A stretch of DNA of 42,282 bases from ANME-2 cluster archaeon (GTDB taxonomy: Archaea > Halobacteriota > Methanosarcinia > Methanosarcinales > Methanocomedenaceae). Shown here piece by piece: positions 1 to 8,173 of the stretch. Numbering within the stretch: position 1 is the first letter of the stretch; every line of letters starts with the position of its first letter. Position numbers and translations under genes: made by a program. The notes below the pieces were generated by a model that was not told where the DNA came from, did no database searches, and was given only the letters and a program-made list of their open reading frames with translations. The stretch is taken from assembly GCA_019429385.1 (NCBI GenBank), contig JAHYIS010000024.1, positions 1 through 42,282 on the forward strand, given 5' to 3'.

Positions 1-3000
1 GTGATGTAGTACCCCAGGCACCGGCATTCAGACTATGTTCGGGAACACTTGCATTGAATGTAGGATTCACCATTATGCCGGTACTGTTGAACGCTGACCC
101 TGCCTGGTGGCAGTAACTGCAATTCACACCACCCGACCAGGTACGAAGGTCTGTTCTCTTCCTGCCATAGTGGGCGATAAGGTAACTATCATTGGTCCGG
201 TCGGCCGGGTCTGCAGCCGCAGGACCGATATCAAGGAGTTTCATCTCGGTAAGATTGTGGCATACTACACAGGACGACATGTTATTCGTGCCATTACCTG
301 CTTTGAGTTCGCTGCCGCCGTAAAAGTGTTCAACTACTGCAGGAATTACACCAGCACCTGATAGGTTGGTTGGTTTATTGGTACCAACATGGCATTCCTC
401 ACAGGTGTAAGGTTCAACCCCATTAAAGTCACCCAGACGGTCAGCATGTGACGTTGCCGTTGCAGGATAGGTACCGTTATTGATGTGGCATGCCCAGCAG
501 ATCTTGTTGGTGTCACTTATGGCATACGGGTTGGTGATAGTTGATAGATTCTGGATATTCTGGTGAATTGATAGTGAATCATTCATTACCGTGAAATTGA
601 CCTTGGGTGCAGTACCGCCAATATCATGGCATGATATACAATCAGCCCCGAATCCACCCACTGCCACTCTATGCACGAAATCTTTCGTAGTAGGAGTTGA
701 TATCGTGAGCAATAGAGCACCGTGACAGGGCTGGCATGTACTGTCATTGACATTGCTCCCCATGAACGAGTGATTGTACCATACCTGGCCGGAATTATCC
801 CATGCAGTGCCATTGAGCGTATTGTTCAGTACAATGGTCGGTGGAACCGGGGTCCACTGGGTACCGTTATAGTAGGGTGCAGAATTGACATGACACCCTC
901 GGCACCAGGTGTTGGTGCTGGTGATGCTGGTGTTCAATGCCTGGCCGTTGCGGATACTCTCGATAAGACCCGTGGCAGGGTCGCTGTGCCTGGTATCGTT
1001 GTGACAGTATTCGCAGGCTTCGTTGGTGGTGTTCCAGTAAACAGTGCTATTCCACCGGCTGCCGTTATTGAGGTTATCGCTGTGAGCGAACATGCCGCCG
1101 GTATTTGCAACGAGCGGTCGGGTGGGAGTGAAGTTGGAAAGGGTGGCGTTGTTGCTATGACAGCGGACACAGTCAATTGCAGTAACGTTGGATGTGCTGA
1201 AGGTATCGTCCTGCTGGAGATAGTTCATAGGATGAATTTCAGTGGAATTATAGGTGTGACAGGCAGTACAGTTTACAGCCTGGTTATGGCGCGTCTTGTT
1301 TGTAGTAACCATGTTACCGCTGTAAGTCTTTGATATCCCATGACATGCCAGGCAAAGAGTATCGTTTATTATTGGCTTCTTGAGAGGTTCATCATGGAAC
1401 TGGTATCCCGTGCTATTGTGGCATTCGCTCGCATTACAACCCGGGTTCGTGCTATTGTATCTCAGGCTGTGGTTATTTATCGAAGTATTCGAAGGGTCTG
1501 TAAATACACCGCTGAATTCAACGGTGGCGTTTTTATGGCAGTAGGAACAATAATCAGCACTTCCCGGTGTTTTGCCGAATGCTGATCTGTTCTTGCCATA
1601 ATGGTAGAAACTCAGGTTCCCACCTGTGAAGCGCTCTCCATCACCGATAAAACTGCCGGTGTCGGTATCGTTATTGTAAAGTACCATGCTGGAAACATTC
1701 TCATGGCAGTCGATACATGAAGCCTGGGCGCTGGTCGTATTCCAGAGTGCAGAGATATTCCCTCCGTTGAAATGGTTTGAAACGGGTTTTGCAGGTTGCG
1801 GGTCTCCATTGAAAGTAACCCCATATTTGGCTCCCCCGGCAACATGGCAGTCCACGCACATAAAAGGATTCGCAAATCGGTCACCCATTCCGCCGGTTAC
1901 ATTACCAGCAGAATCATGACATGCCCAGCAGGCCCCATTATCTGAGAAGTAGCCCTGTGACGAAGCATTCAAGGAATTCATGCCCGCATGCACACTGCTG
2001 TTGAAAGTGGTTGTATTGATATGATGGGTCACGTTTGTGCTTGACATCTGATGGCATTTGATACAATCAGGGTCACCTCCCCGGGTCACATTGGCTGAAT
2101 GGAAATCCAGCGGTTGAGCTCCCCCGGCATGGCAGTCCCAGCATTCCTCTTTAGTGACCGTTGCATTTACATGTTGAGGAACACCGGTAACAAGAGCAGT
2201 TACATTGGACGGTGCACCCCACCAGGTCGATTCGACCAGGGTGCCAATGCTCGTATTAGCACCAAGATGACAGATCCTGCAATCACTGGTATTGGGCATA
2301 TGGTCTATGGTCTGCGTGAACCGGTAGGGACTCATATTTGAGTCAGGCAATCCGAAGTTATAAAAAGCATAATACCCGCCTGCAGAACCGTTCTTCTCCC
2401 GGCCTACACCATGGCATGAACCATTGCCTGTATTATTATCAAAACTAAAACATGTTGAGGGTGTTATCTGGGTGGTGGTGGAATAGGCAGCACTTTGATT
2501 GGGTACCTGTATCAAGGTCAATGGTCTATTGATATGGTTGACCACTCCGGGCATTGTTTCGTTAATATCGCTTCTCAGCTGGATCTTATCACTGAATGGC
2601 CCGGAAGGACTCGAATAATGACACTCTTCACAGATATTGGTATTATTATCTGATATAAATGTCATTGGTTCTACGTCTTCTTTATGGCAGGCATAGCACC
2701 CTTCATTATCCTGCCGCTGCTGGCCCGCCTGGACCTCATAATCAATACCGTCACCCTCCCAGTCAAAACCAAAGGTATGGATGTCAGCGGCCTTGGATAG
2801 GTTTTCCCTATGGAATGTTGTATCATTGCCATGACAGTTGCTGCAAAATCCTGCTGTCTTATTCACTGGATGCCGTATCTGGTCTGAAACGTTCCACTGG
2901 ACACCAACACTTGTATTCTTATGACAAAGGCTGCAATCAACAACCGTGGAGATAAGAGTAGAAGTGTTGGCGTAATGAGACACATTTGATAAGAGGGTAA

Positions 3001-3514
3001 CATTAGATGCATTATTGTCATTTAATATCCTGGGGGTCAGGCTTTGATTATGGCAATAGCTGCAATTATCAAAAGTATCGATATCTGTAGATAGATTTAT
3101 ATTCTGAATATGTTCCAGTACAATGGGAATAGATGGGCCACTGATGTTACTGCCGGGGAGTGTCCCGTTTATATGACAATCCCCCTCATTGCAATTCAGA
3201 GGATTCGTGTAATTGGCAGGATTGGTGGCATTCACTGCAGCATCTGAGTGAGTTCCGATAGGAGCAGTTCCGTTCCCATGACATGCCCAACATACCCGGT
3301 TCAATGGGTCTATTGATGCATTATAAGGTGTACCATTGTTCAAATCAGCATGCACACTGGCATTTATTGCTGAAATATTGACATCAAGATAGGGGGCTGT
3401 ATTATTATGACAGCTAAGACAATCTCCGTTCGATGCATCTAATACAGGCAAAAGGGCCAATAAAAATAAAATTAAAAAAGTAGCTCTAACTGCATTTGTC
3501 TCTGCCCATTGCAT
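1..3514 (-). CDS. Giant secreted multiheme c-type cytochrome (C-terminus outside window)
   Basis: One reading frame of 1171 codons is open from the ATG to the left edge, with no stop, so the protein is longer than what is seen here. It starts with a signal peptide (hydrophobic core TFLILFLLALLPVL, residues 12-25), and the first heme motif, CLSCH, follows at residue 32. I count 25 CXXCH motifs, two CX4CH motifs (CNEGDCH, CNASECH) and one CX11CH motif: up to 28 covalently bound hemes so far. N-x-S/T sequons are very frequent, as expected for a glycosylated archaeal cell-surface protein. An AGGTG ribosome site lies about 9 bases before the start. The family carries electrons across or along the cell envelope; the partner is not identifiable here. 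The plus-strand ORFs in this stretch are shadows of this gene. Function as an extracellular electron conduit is inference. Confidence 0.95.
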   Translation of the reverse strand, partial: MQWAETNAVRATFLILFLLALLPVLDASNGDCLSCHNNTAPYLDVNISAINASVHADLNNGTPYNASIDPLNRVCWACHGNGTAPIGTHSDAAVNATNPANYTNPLNCNEGDCHINGTLPGSNISGPSIPIVLEHIQNINLSTDIDTFDNCSYCHNQSLTPRILNDNNASNVTLLSNVSHYANTSTLISTVVDCSLCHKNTSVGVQWNVSDQIRHPVNKTAGFCSNCHGNDTTFHRENLSKAADIHTFGFDWEGDGIDYEVQAGQQRQDNEGCYACHKEDVEPMTFISDNNTNICEECHYSSPSGPFSDKIQLRSDINETMPGVVNHINRPLTLIQVPNQSAAYSTTTQITPSTCFSFDNNTGNGSCHGVGREKNGSAGGYYAFYNFGLPDSNMSPYRFTQTIDHMPNTSDCRICHLGANTSIGTLVESTWWGAPSNVTALVTGVPQHVNATVTKEECWDCHAGGAQPLDFHSANVTRGGDPDCIKCHQMSSTNVTHHINTTTFNSSVHAGMNSLNASSQGYFSDNGACWACHDSAGNVTGGMGDRFANPFMCVDCHVAGGAKYGVTFNGDPQPAKPVSNHFNGGNISALWNTTSAQASCIDCHENVSSMVLYNNDTDTGSFIGDGERFTGGNLSFYHYGKNRSAFGKTPGSADYCSYCHKNATVEFSGVFTDPSNTSINNHSLRYNSTNPGCNASECHNSTGYQFHDEPLKKPIINDTLCLACHGISKTYSGNMVTTNKTRHNQAVNCTACHTYNSTEIHPMNYLQQDDTFSTSNVTAIDCVRCHSNNATLSNFTPTRPLVANTGGMFAHSDNLNNGSRWNSTVYWNTTNEACEYCHNDTRHSDPATGLIESIRNGQALNTSITSTNTWCRGCHVNSAPYYNGTQWTPVPPTIVLNNTLNGTAWDNSGQVWYNHSFMGSNVNDSTCQPCHGALLLTISTPTTKDFVHRVAVGGFGADCISCHDIGGTAPKVNFTVMNDSLSIHQNIQNLSTITNPYAISDTNKICWACHINNGTYPATATSHADRLGDFNGVEPYTCEECHVGTNKPTNLSGAGVIPAVVEHFYGGSELKAGNGTNNMSSCVVCHNLTEMKLLDIGPAAADPADRTNDSYLIAHYGRKRTDLRTWSGGVNCSYCHQAGSAFNSTGIMVNPTFNASVPEHSLNAGAWGTTS

Positions 3515-3545
3515 TCTATACACCTATCGGCAACACACTGTATGG

Positions 3546-3552
3546 TTTTATA
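3546..3552 (-). promoter_or_regulatory. Candidate TATA box of the multiheme cytochrome gene
   Basis: On the minus strand this reads TATAAAA and sits about 32 bases before the cytochrome ATG, a spacing that gives a short leader carrying the AGGTG site. The box lies inside a small dyad (ATGGT...ACCAT, 3542-3556), so a repressor could cover it. The rest of the 3515-3755 gap is AT-rich, with a further TTTATAAAT-like element near 3690 and no gene. Confidence 0.4.
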
Positions 3553-3755
3553 CCATTAATGTTAATACCTGTTTAAAGTATTTATTCAAAGAGTCAATTC
3601 AGGATAATCGTGTTTCTTGTATTCTCATAAATGTTTTGATTTCATATCCATTCTAATTTTTTTTAAGAATTTATAAACTCAATATTATTTATAAATGCCT
3701 GAAATTCTTATATTTTGTATGTTCTTGTATGTATCATCCTTATAAAAATACCTTT

Positions 3756-4370
3756 TCAACCTTTGAGATATACTGGTGTCAATCTCCTCTCAAGGAATGA
3801 AAATGACACATCAATGAATAATGCGAGCACTATAGCAGGAAGGGCTCCAGCCAAGATCTTATCCGTGTTAAAAGCTATCAGACCTTCAAATACCAGTTCT
3901 CCCAGTCCACCGCTACCAATAATTGCGGTCAGTATAGCGATACTATTGGCCAGGATAGCTGCAAATTTTATACCTGCGAACATTGCAGGGTATGCATTTG
4001 GTATTCTAATGTGACGGTTGATCTGCCAGTCAGTTAATCCAATACCTTTAGCATATTCTATTAATAATGGATCAATATTGGTTAGGCCTATATAGGAATT
4101 TTTAATAATGGGGAGCAAAGCCCTTAGCATAATGGCTATTATAGCCGGGGTGAAACCTATTCCAATAAGTGGAACCACAATTGCAACAACAGCAAAACTC
4201 GGTACTGCCTGGGCCAGGTTTGCAAATTTTATTACGATAGAAGCCAGCCTGGTACTATACAATGAGGCAAATGCCAGTGGAATAGCTATGACGATACTTA
4301 TGAAAAGAGCTGAATATGTGAGAACAATATGCTCAACAGTAGCATCTGCAATAGTGGAAAATATTACCAT
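3756..4370 (-). CDS. Osmoprotectant ABC transporter permease (OpuCB/ProW-like), second subunit
   Basis: A 204-residue integral membrane protein of the binding-protein-dependent transport permease family, with about five to six hydrophobic segments. It has the conserved EAA-type cytoplasmic loop (around residues 104-125, Y-A-K-G-I-G-L) that docks on the ATPase. It is the last gene of a four-gene operon (binding protein, ATPase, permease, permease) and overlaps the upstream permease gene by 7 bases, which suggests translational coupling. The two short permeases would form a heterodimer, as in OpuC-type quaternary ammonium importers. The substrate (glycine betaine, choline or carnitine) is inferred from the family only. 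Confidence 0.88.
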   Translation of the reverse strand: MVIFSTIADATVEHIVLTYSALFISIVIAIPLAFASLYSTRLASIVIKFANLAQAVPSFAVVAIVVPLIGIGFTPAIIAIMLRALLPIIKNSYIGLTNIDPLLIEYAKGIGLTDWQINRHIRIPNAYPAMFAGIKFAAILANSIAILTAIIGSGGLGELVFEGLIAFNTDKILAGALPAIVLALFIDVSFSFLERRLTPVYLKG

Positions 4371-5008
4371 GAACCATACCTCACCTTGAGTCTGTTTTCA
4401 ATAACACCAGCAATTGCATCCAGAATAACTGCAAGCATTCCGGTCCATAATCCTGCAACCAGAATGGTATCCACATCATACAGGTAAATACCCGTCTGCA
4501 ATGCCGTTCCAAGGCCACCTGCTGCAATTAGGCCACCCAGGGTGATCAAGCCCATAGTAAATACCAGTGCTATCCTGAAACCACCAGCAATGAGTGGAAG
4601 TGCCATTGGCATCCTTACCTTGACCAATATCTCTTTTGATGACAGTCCTATTGCCTGTGCGATGTAAATATACTCTTTGTTGACACTTTTCAGACCCACA
4701 TAGGTATTCCTGGTGATAGGCAGGATAGAATACAGGATCGATGCAACAATAGTAGGTTTTGCCCCTAAACCAAAGAAGGGAAGCAATAGAACCAGAAGTG
4801 CAATATCAGGTAGGGTTTCGATAATATTGAGGATATTCAATATCGGATTGGCAATTCTTGGATGCAGAAATACAATGATCCCCACACTGATACCAATGAC
4901 TGTGGCTGAAAAAAGGGCAATACTGAACATATACAAATGCTCCATTGTACGCATGGTTAACAATTGTGAATCCCATACATCCATTATCTGTACAATGAAT
5001 TGTTCCAT
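4364..5008 (-). CDS. Osmoprotectant ABC transporter permease (OpuCB/ProW-like), first subunit
   Basis: A 214-residue membrane protein paralogous to the permease downstream. It has about six transmembrane segments and an EAA-type loop (A-Q-A-I-G-L-S-S-K-E, about residue 117). The segment ETLPDIALLVLLLPFFGLG matches the start of the transport permease core in this family. The gene follows the ATPase by 30 bases, and its last codons overlap the next permease. It would form the translocation pore with that second permease. Confidence 0.88.
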   Translation of the reverse strand: MEQFIVQIMDVWDSQLLTMRTMEHLYMFSIALFSATVIGISVGIIVFLHPRIANPILNILNIIETLPDIALLVLLLPFFGLGAKPTIVASILYSILPITRNTYVGLKSVNKEYIYIAQAIGLSSKEILVKVRMPMALPLIAGGFRIALVFTMGLITLGGLIAAGGLGTALQTGIYLYDVDTILVAGLWTGMLAVILDAIAGVIENRLKVRYGSW

Positions 5009-5038
5009 AAATCCAACCTTGCCTATTGATACTATTTA

Positions 5039-6166
5039 TCAAATGAGTTTCAGGAGCACTTTGTCTAAAAAGAAAATTCCACATGGACGGCCTGCTTCTA
5101 TCACAATTCCTAATGATTCGGCTTGGTCTTTTAATTTCCCCAATGCTGATGCAATATGATCATTTGGTGAAAAAACAGGGATAGCTCTTGCAATATCCCG
5201 AAGTGCTACATTATCGTATGTTTGTTGAAGCAGGTCCACCATTGCAACATATCCTATTGGATCAGAGCTATCAAGTACGATAGCTAGTTCCACATTGGTT
5301 TTTGCCATCCTATTAACAGCTTGCTGTGCGGTCATTCCGGCATCAAATAGATATTTCTCAGTTATAGGAGACATCATATCCTTTACCTTGAGGGTATCCA
5401 TGTGTTTGAATTTCCTTTTTGCATCAACAATATCAGAAACCAGTTCATTTTCAGGGTTCAGGATCAATTCTTCAGGAGTACCTATCTGGATGAGTTTAGC
5501 ATCAGACATAATACCGATTCTATCCCCCAGTTTGAATGCTTCATCAATGTCATGGGTAATAAACAATATTGTCCTGCCTATTTCCTGTTTTATTACATTG
5601 AACTCATCCTGCAACTGCTTTCTCAATATTGGGTCAAGTGCTCCAAACGGTTCATCCATCAACAATAAGGGCGGGTCCATGGCAAGTGCCCTGGCAAGTC
5701 CGACCCGCTGCTGCTGCCCACCGCTCAACTGACTGGGATACCTGTCCATAAATGATTCGGGGGGAAGTGATACAAAATCAAGGAGATGTTTTACCCTGTC
5801 TGAGATATCCTGGTCGGACCACCCCTCCAGACGGGGGACCAGCCCTATATTCTCCTTGATGGTCATATGGGGAAAAAGACCGATATCCTGGATGACATAA
5901 CCGATGTTCCTTCGCAACCTGACAGGGTCAAATTCCATTATGTCATGGTCGTTTATCGTTATGACTCCCTCATCCGGTTCAATAAGCCGGTTTATCATCC
6001 TGAGGGTGGTGGTCTTTCCAGAACCACTGGGACCTATCAGTATCAACAGTTCACCGCCCTGTATATCAAGGTCCAATTGTTCAACAGCAAAGTGTTCGTC
6101 GTATTTTTTCGTGACCTGCTGAAGATGAACTGAGTCGATCCTGTCAAATAGTCTTTGAGTAGGCAT
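5039..6166 (-). CDS. Osmoprotectant ABC transporter ATPase with CBS domains (OpuCA/ProV-like)
   Basis: A 375-residue ATPase. Walker A GPSGSGKTT is near residue 45, the signature [15 protein letters not shown] near 147, and Walker B LLLMDEPFGALDP follows. After the nucleotide-binding domain comes a tandem CBS module (about 265-370, starting DMMSPI). In this family the CBS module senses ionic strength or cyclic dinucleotides and gates transport. Homodimers energise the two permeases encoded downstream. Gene order (binding protein, ATPase, two permeases) supports one quaternary ammonium importer. Confidence 0.93.
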   Translation of the reverse strand: MPTQRLFDRIDSVHLQQVTKKYDEHFAVEQLDLDIQGGELLILIGPSGSGKTTTLRMINRLIEPDEGVITINDHDIMEFDPVRLRRNIGYVIQDIGLFPHMTIKENIGLVPRLEGWSDQDISDRVKHLLDFVSLPPESFMDRYPSQLSGGQQQRVGLARALAMDPPLLLMDEPFGALDPILRKQLQDEFNVIKQEIGRTILFITHDIDEAFKLGDRIGIMSDAKLIQIGTPEELILNPENELVSDIVDAKRKFKHMDTLKVKDMMSPITEKYLFDAGMTAQQAVNRMAKTNVELAIVLDSSDPIGYVAMVDLLQQTYDNVALRDIARAIPVFSPNDHIASALGKLKDQAESLGIVIEAGRPCGIFFLDKVLLKLI

Positions 6167-6217
6167 GGCTATCTATGAATCTCGTCATGTTTTATAAATA
6201 AATCAAAAAGGGTTGAA

Positions 6218-7114
6218 TTACTCTTCAGCAATTAACCCCTGCTGTACGAGAAAATCCCTGGCAATATCCCGTGCTTCTTTTTTGTCCACATCATATTGAT
6301 AATTAAGTTCCCTCATTGAATCAGTATCAATTCTGCCGTCCAGTTCCTTGATGATATCAACAACATCCGGATTTTCAGATGCGAACTTCTCTGTAACAAT
6401 AACTATGGCATCATAGGGTGGCAAAGCGTTCTTATCATCTTCCAGTATCCTGAGATTGAACAATTCGTTCCTGGTATCGGTCGTATATGCTGACACTGCC
6501 TCTACATCACCCTGTTTGATAGCTTCGTACATGATAGTGGCCAGTCCCTGCCGGTAATTTTTGAATTTAAAACCATATACTTCTTCTATGCGAGGAAGAC
6601 CATCTTCCCTTTGTGCAAATTCAGGGTCAGTCCCAATTACCATTTCCGGTGCAAATACTTCAAGCTCACTGATTCTGGACACGTTATTTGCCTGCGCCCA
6701 ATCTTTCTTGACCGCTATAGCGTAAGCATCCTCAAAACCCAGGTTGTTGACAATAAGCACGCCATCCTGTTCAAGCAAACCTTTTTCTGCTTCTTCATAT
6801 ACTAGCTGGGGGTCCCATACCTCAAGTGGTGGTTTATTCAATATCTGGCTGTATGCTGTTCCGGTATATTCCACATACGTGTTGACCTGACCTTGTTTCA
6901 GGGCTTCATAATTGACGAAGGTACCACCTAACCCTTCTTTTACATCTGTTTCATATCCATGCTCTTCCAGCAGGAGGGATATCATATGTGCAAGGATATA
7001 TGATTCCTGAAATTGTTTGGACCCGATGACAATGGTATTGTCATCTGATTGTGTGCATCCACTTGTCAGTACTGCAATTACTATAATAAAAGCGATTAAG
7101 ATATTCAATTTCAT
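6218..7114 (-). CDS. Osmoprotectant-binding lipoprotein (OpuCC/OpuAC-type)
   Basis: A 298-residue substrate-binding protein. The N-terminus is a lipoprotein signal with lipobox LTSGC (Cys20), so the protein is anchored on the outer face of the membrane. The mature part opens with IVIGSKQFQESYILAHM, typical of the glycine betaine/choline-binding group, and the conserved YVEYTGTA segment follows. A GGGG ribosome site sits 8-9 bases before the ATG. This is the first gene of the minus-strand operon, and its promoter must lie in the gap shared with the proline dehydrogenase gene. The ligand cannot be fixed from sequence alone. Confidence 0.9.
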   Translation of the reverse strand: MKLNILIAFIIVIAVLTSGCTQSDDNTIVIGSKQFQESYILAHMISLLLEEHGYETDVKEGLGGTFVNYEALKQGQVNTYVEYTGTAYSQILNKPPLEVWDPQLVYEEAEKGLLEQDGVLIVNNLGFEDAYAIAVKKDWAQANNVSRISELEVFAPEMVIGTDPEFAQREDGLPRIEEVYGFKFKNYRQGLATIMYEAIKQGDVEAVSAYTTDTRNELFNLRILEDDKNALPPYDAIVIVTEKFASENPDVVDIIKELDGRIDTDSMRELNYQYDVDKKEARDIARDFLVQQGLIAEE

Positions 7115-7275
7115 GTAAAATTCCCCGATAATTAATCTATTTCAGAGTTACTTATAGTTTCCTCTAAGGATATATTTCCAGGGTGAATGGTTTCAGTTAT
7201 GGATAATTGAACTGGATAGTTATTTGAGATGATAAAGGGGATACTTTTTTAAAGTGATATTACCAATTTAATCAT

Positions 7276-7289
7276 AGGGAATTTTCCCT
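7276..7289. promoter_or_regulatory. Inverted repeat AGGGAA-TT-TTCCCT in the proline dehydrogenase leader
   Basis: A perfect 6-bp dyad with a 2-base spacer, about 17 bases before the proline dehydrogenase ATG and just ahead of its GGAG ribosome site. It lies in the divergent gap between that gene and the osmoprotectant operon. It could be an operator shared by both, or chance in AT-rich DNA. Confidence 0.3.
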
Positions 7290-7306
7290 GAGTGGAGTAA
7301 ATAGAT

Positions 7307-8155
7307 ATGGGAATTCTGATACATCTGGCGAAACGCTGGGTTGCCGGTGAATATCTTGAAGATGCTGTTGAGAGGGCAAAATCTGCAAACACCCGGGGAA
7401 TAACCGGTATTATCAACCACGTGGGAGAACATAACGAGAATATCTCAGAGATAGAAGCCTCAGCAGAAGAATATAGCAGGCTCCTGGATGGCATCAAACA
7501 GGAACAGATAGACAGTGCCATTTCCATCAAACTCACCCAGTTGGGGCTTATGAAAGATATGCAGACGTGCATCAGGACGATAGCACCTCTGATAAAGAAG
7601 GCAGCCGCCCGTGGCATTTTTGTATGGATAGATATGGAAGGGAGCGCCTATACCCAGGACATCATTGATATCTACAAACAACTCTATTCCGAAAATAAGA
7701 ATATAGGATTAGCCATTCAGGCATACCTGTTCAGGACGCCGGGTGACCTGAAAGACCTCTCGTCAATCGGCGCAAAGATACGCCTGTGTAAAGGAGCATA
7801 CAAAGAACCGGCTGATATAGTTATTAAGGAACATTGTGATATCAGGAAAGCCTATGCAGATCAGATGGAGATGCTGTTCAGGGATGGCGGACCTGAACTG
7901 ATTGCAGTGGCTACCCACGATGATGAACTTATCGAACTGGCCAGGCAATTGAACCGGGACCATCCCCGGAATTTCGAGTTCCAGATGCTCATGGGTGCGC
8001 ATGACAAACGGAAGGAAGAACTGGCTCGGGATGGGTACAGGGTCTGCGGATATATCCCCTACGGCAAGGGCTGGCTTGGTTATTTCCTGCGCAGGTTGAA
8101 TGAGCAGAAGCGGGATATAAAGACTGCAGCGGTTTGTATTATTAAAGGGGATTGA
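7307..8155 (+). CDS. Proline dehydrogenase (monofunctional)
   Basis: 282 residues. The enzyme oxidises L-proline to pyrroline-5-carboxylate with FAD. The beta/alpha-barrel landmarks of the PutA/PRODH family are in order: IKLTQLGL, WIDMEGS, YLFRTPGDL, RLCKGAYKEP, ATHDDELI, FQMLMGAH and the C-terminal substrate-binding helix YGKGWLGYFLRRL with its paired arginines. The start has a GGAG site about 11 bases upstream. The length fits the short single-domain enzymes; no pyrroline-5-carboxylate dehydrogenase lies nearby. It is divergent from the osmoprotectant importer and convergent with hdrA. Proline may be handled here as an osmolyte or as a carbon and nitrogen source (inference). Confidence 0.88.
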   Translation: MGILIHLAKRWVAGEYLEDAVERAKSANTRGITGIINHVGEHNENISEIEASAEEYSRLLDGIKQEQIDSAISIKLTQLGLMKDMQTCIRTIAPLIKKAAARGIFVWIDMEGSAYTQDIIDIYKQLYSENKNIGLAIQAYLFRTPGDLKDLSSIGAKIRLCKGAYKEPADIVIKEHCDIRKAYADQMEMLFRDGGPELIAVATHDDELIELARQLNRDHPRNFEFQMLMGAHDKRKEELARDGYRVCGYIPYGKGWLGYFLRRLNEQKRDIKTAAVCIIKGD

Positions 8156-8173
8156 GTTCAAAAGGTGACAAAT

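Noticed and set aside
722-1333. A 203-codon plus-strand ORF, the longest plus-strand frame in the first 3.5 kb
   Set aside because: It lies antisense to the multiheme cytochrome, whose frame has regularly spaced heme motifs; the plus-strand product has no domain pattern.
3715-5159. Plus-strand ORFs of 93-148 codons across the osmoprotectant operon
   Set aside because: They mirror minus-strand permease and ATPase genes that have clear family motifs and operon spacing.
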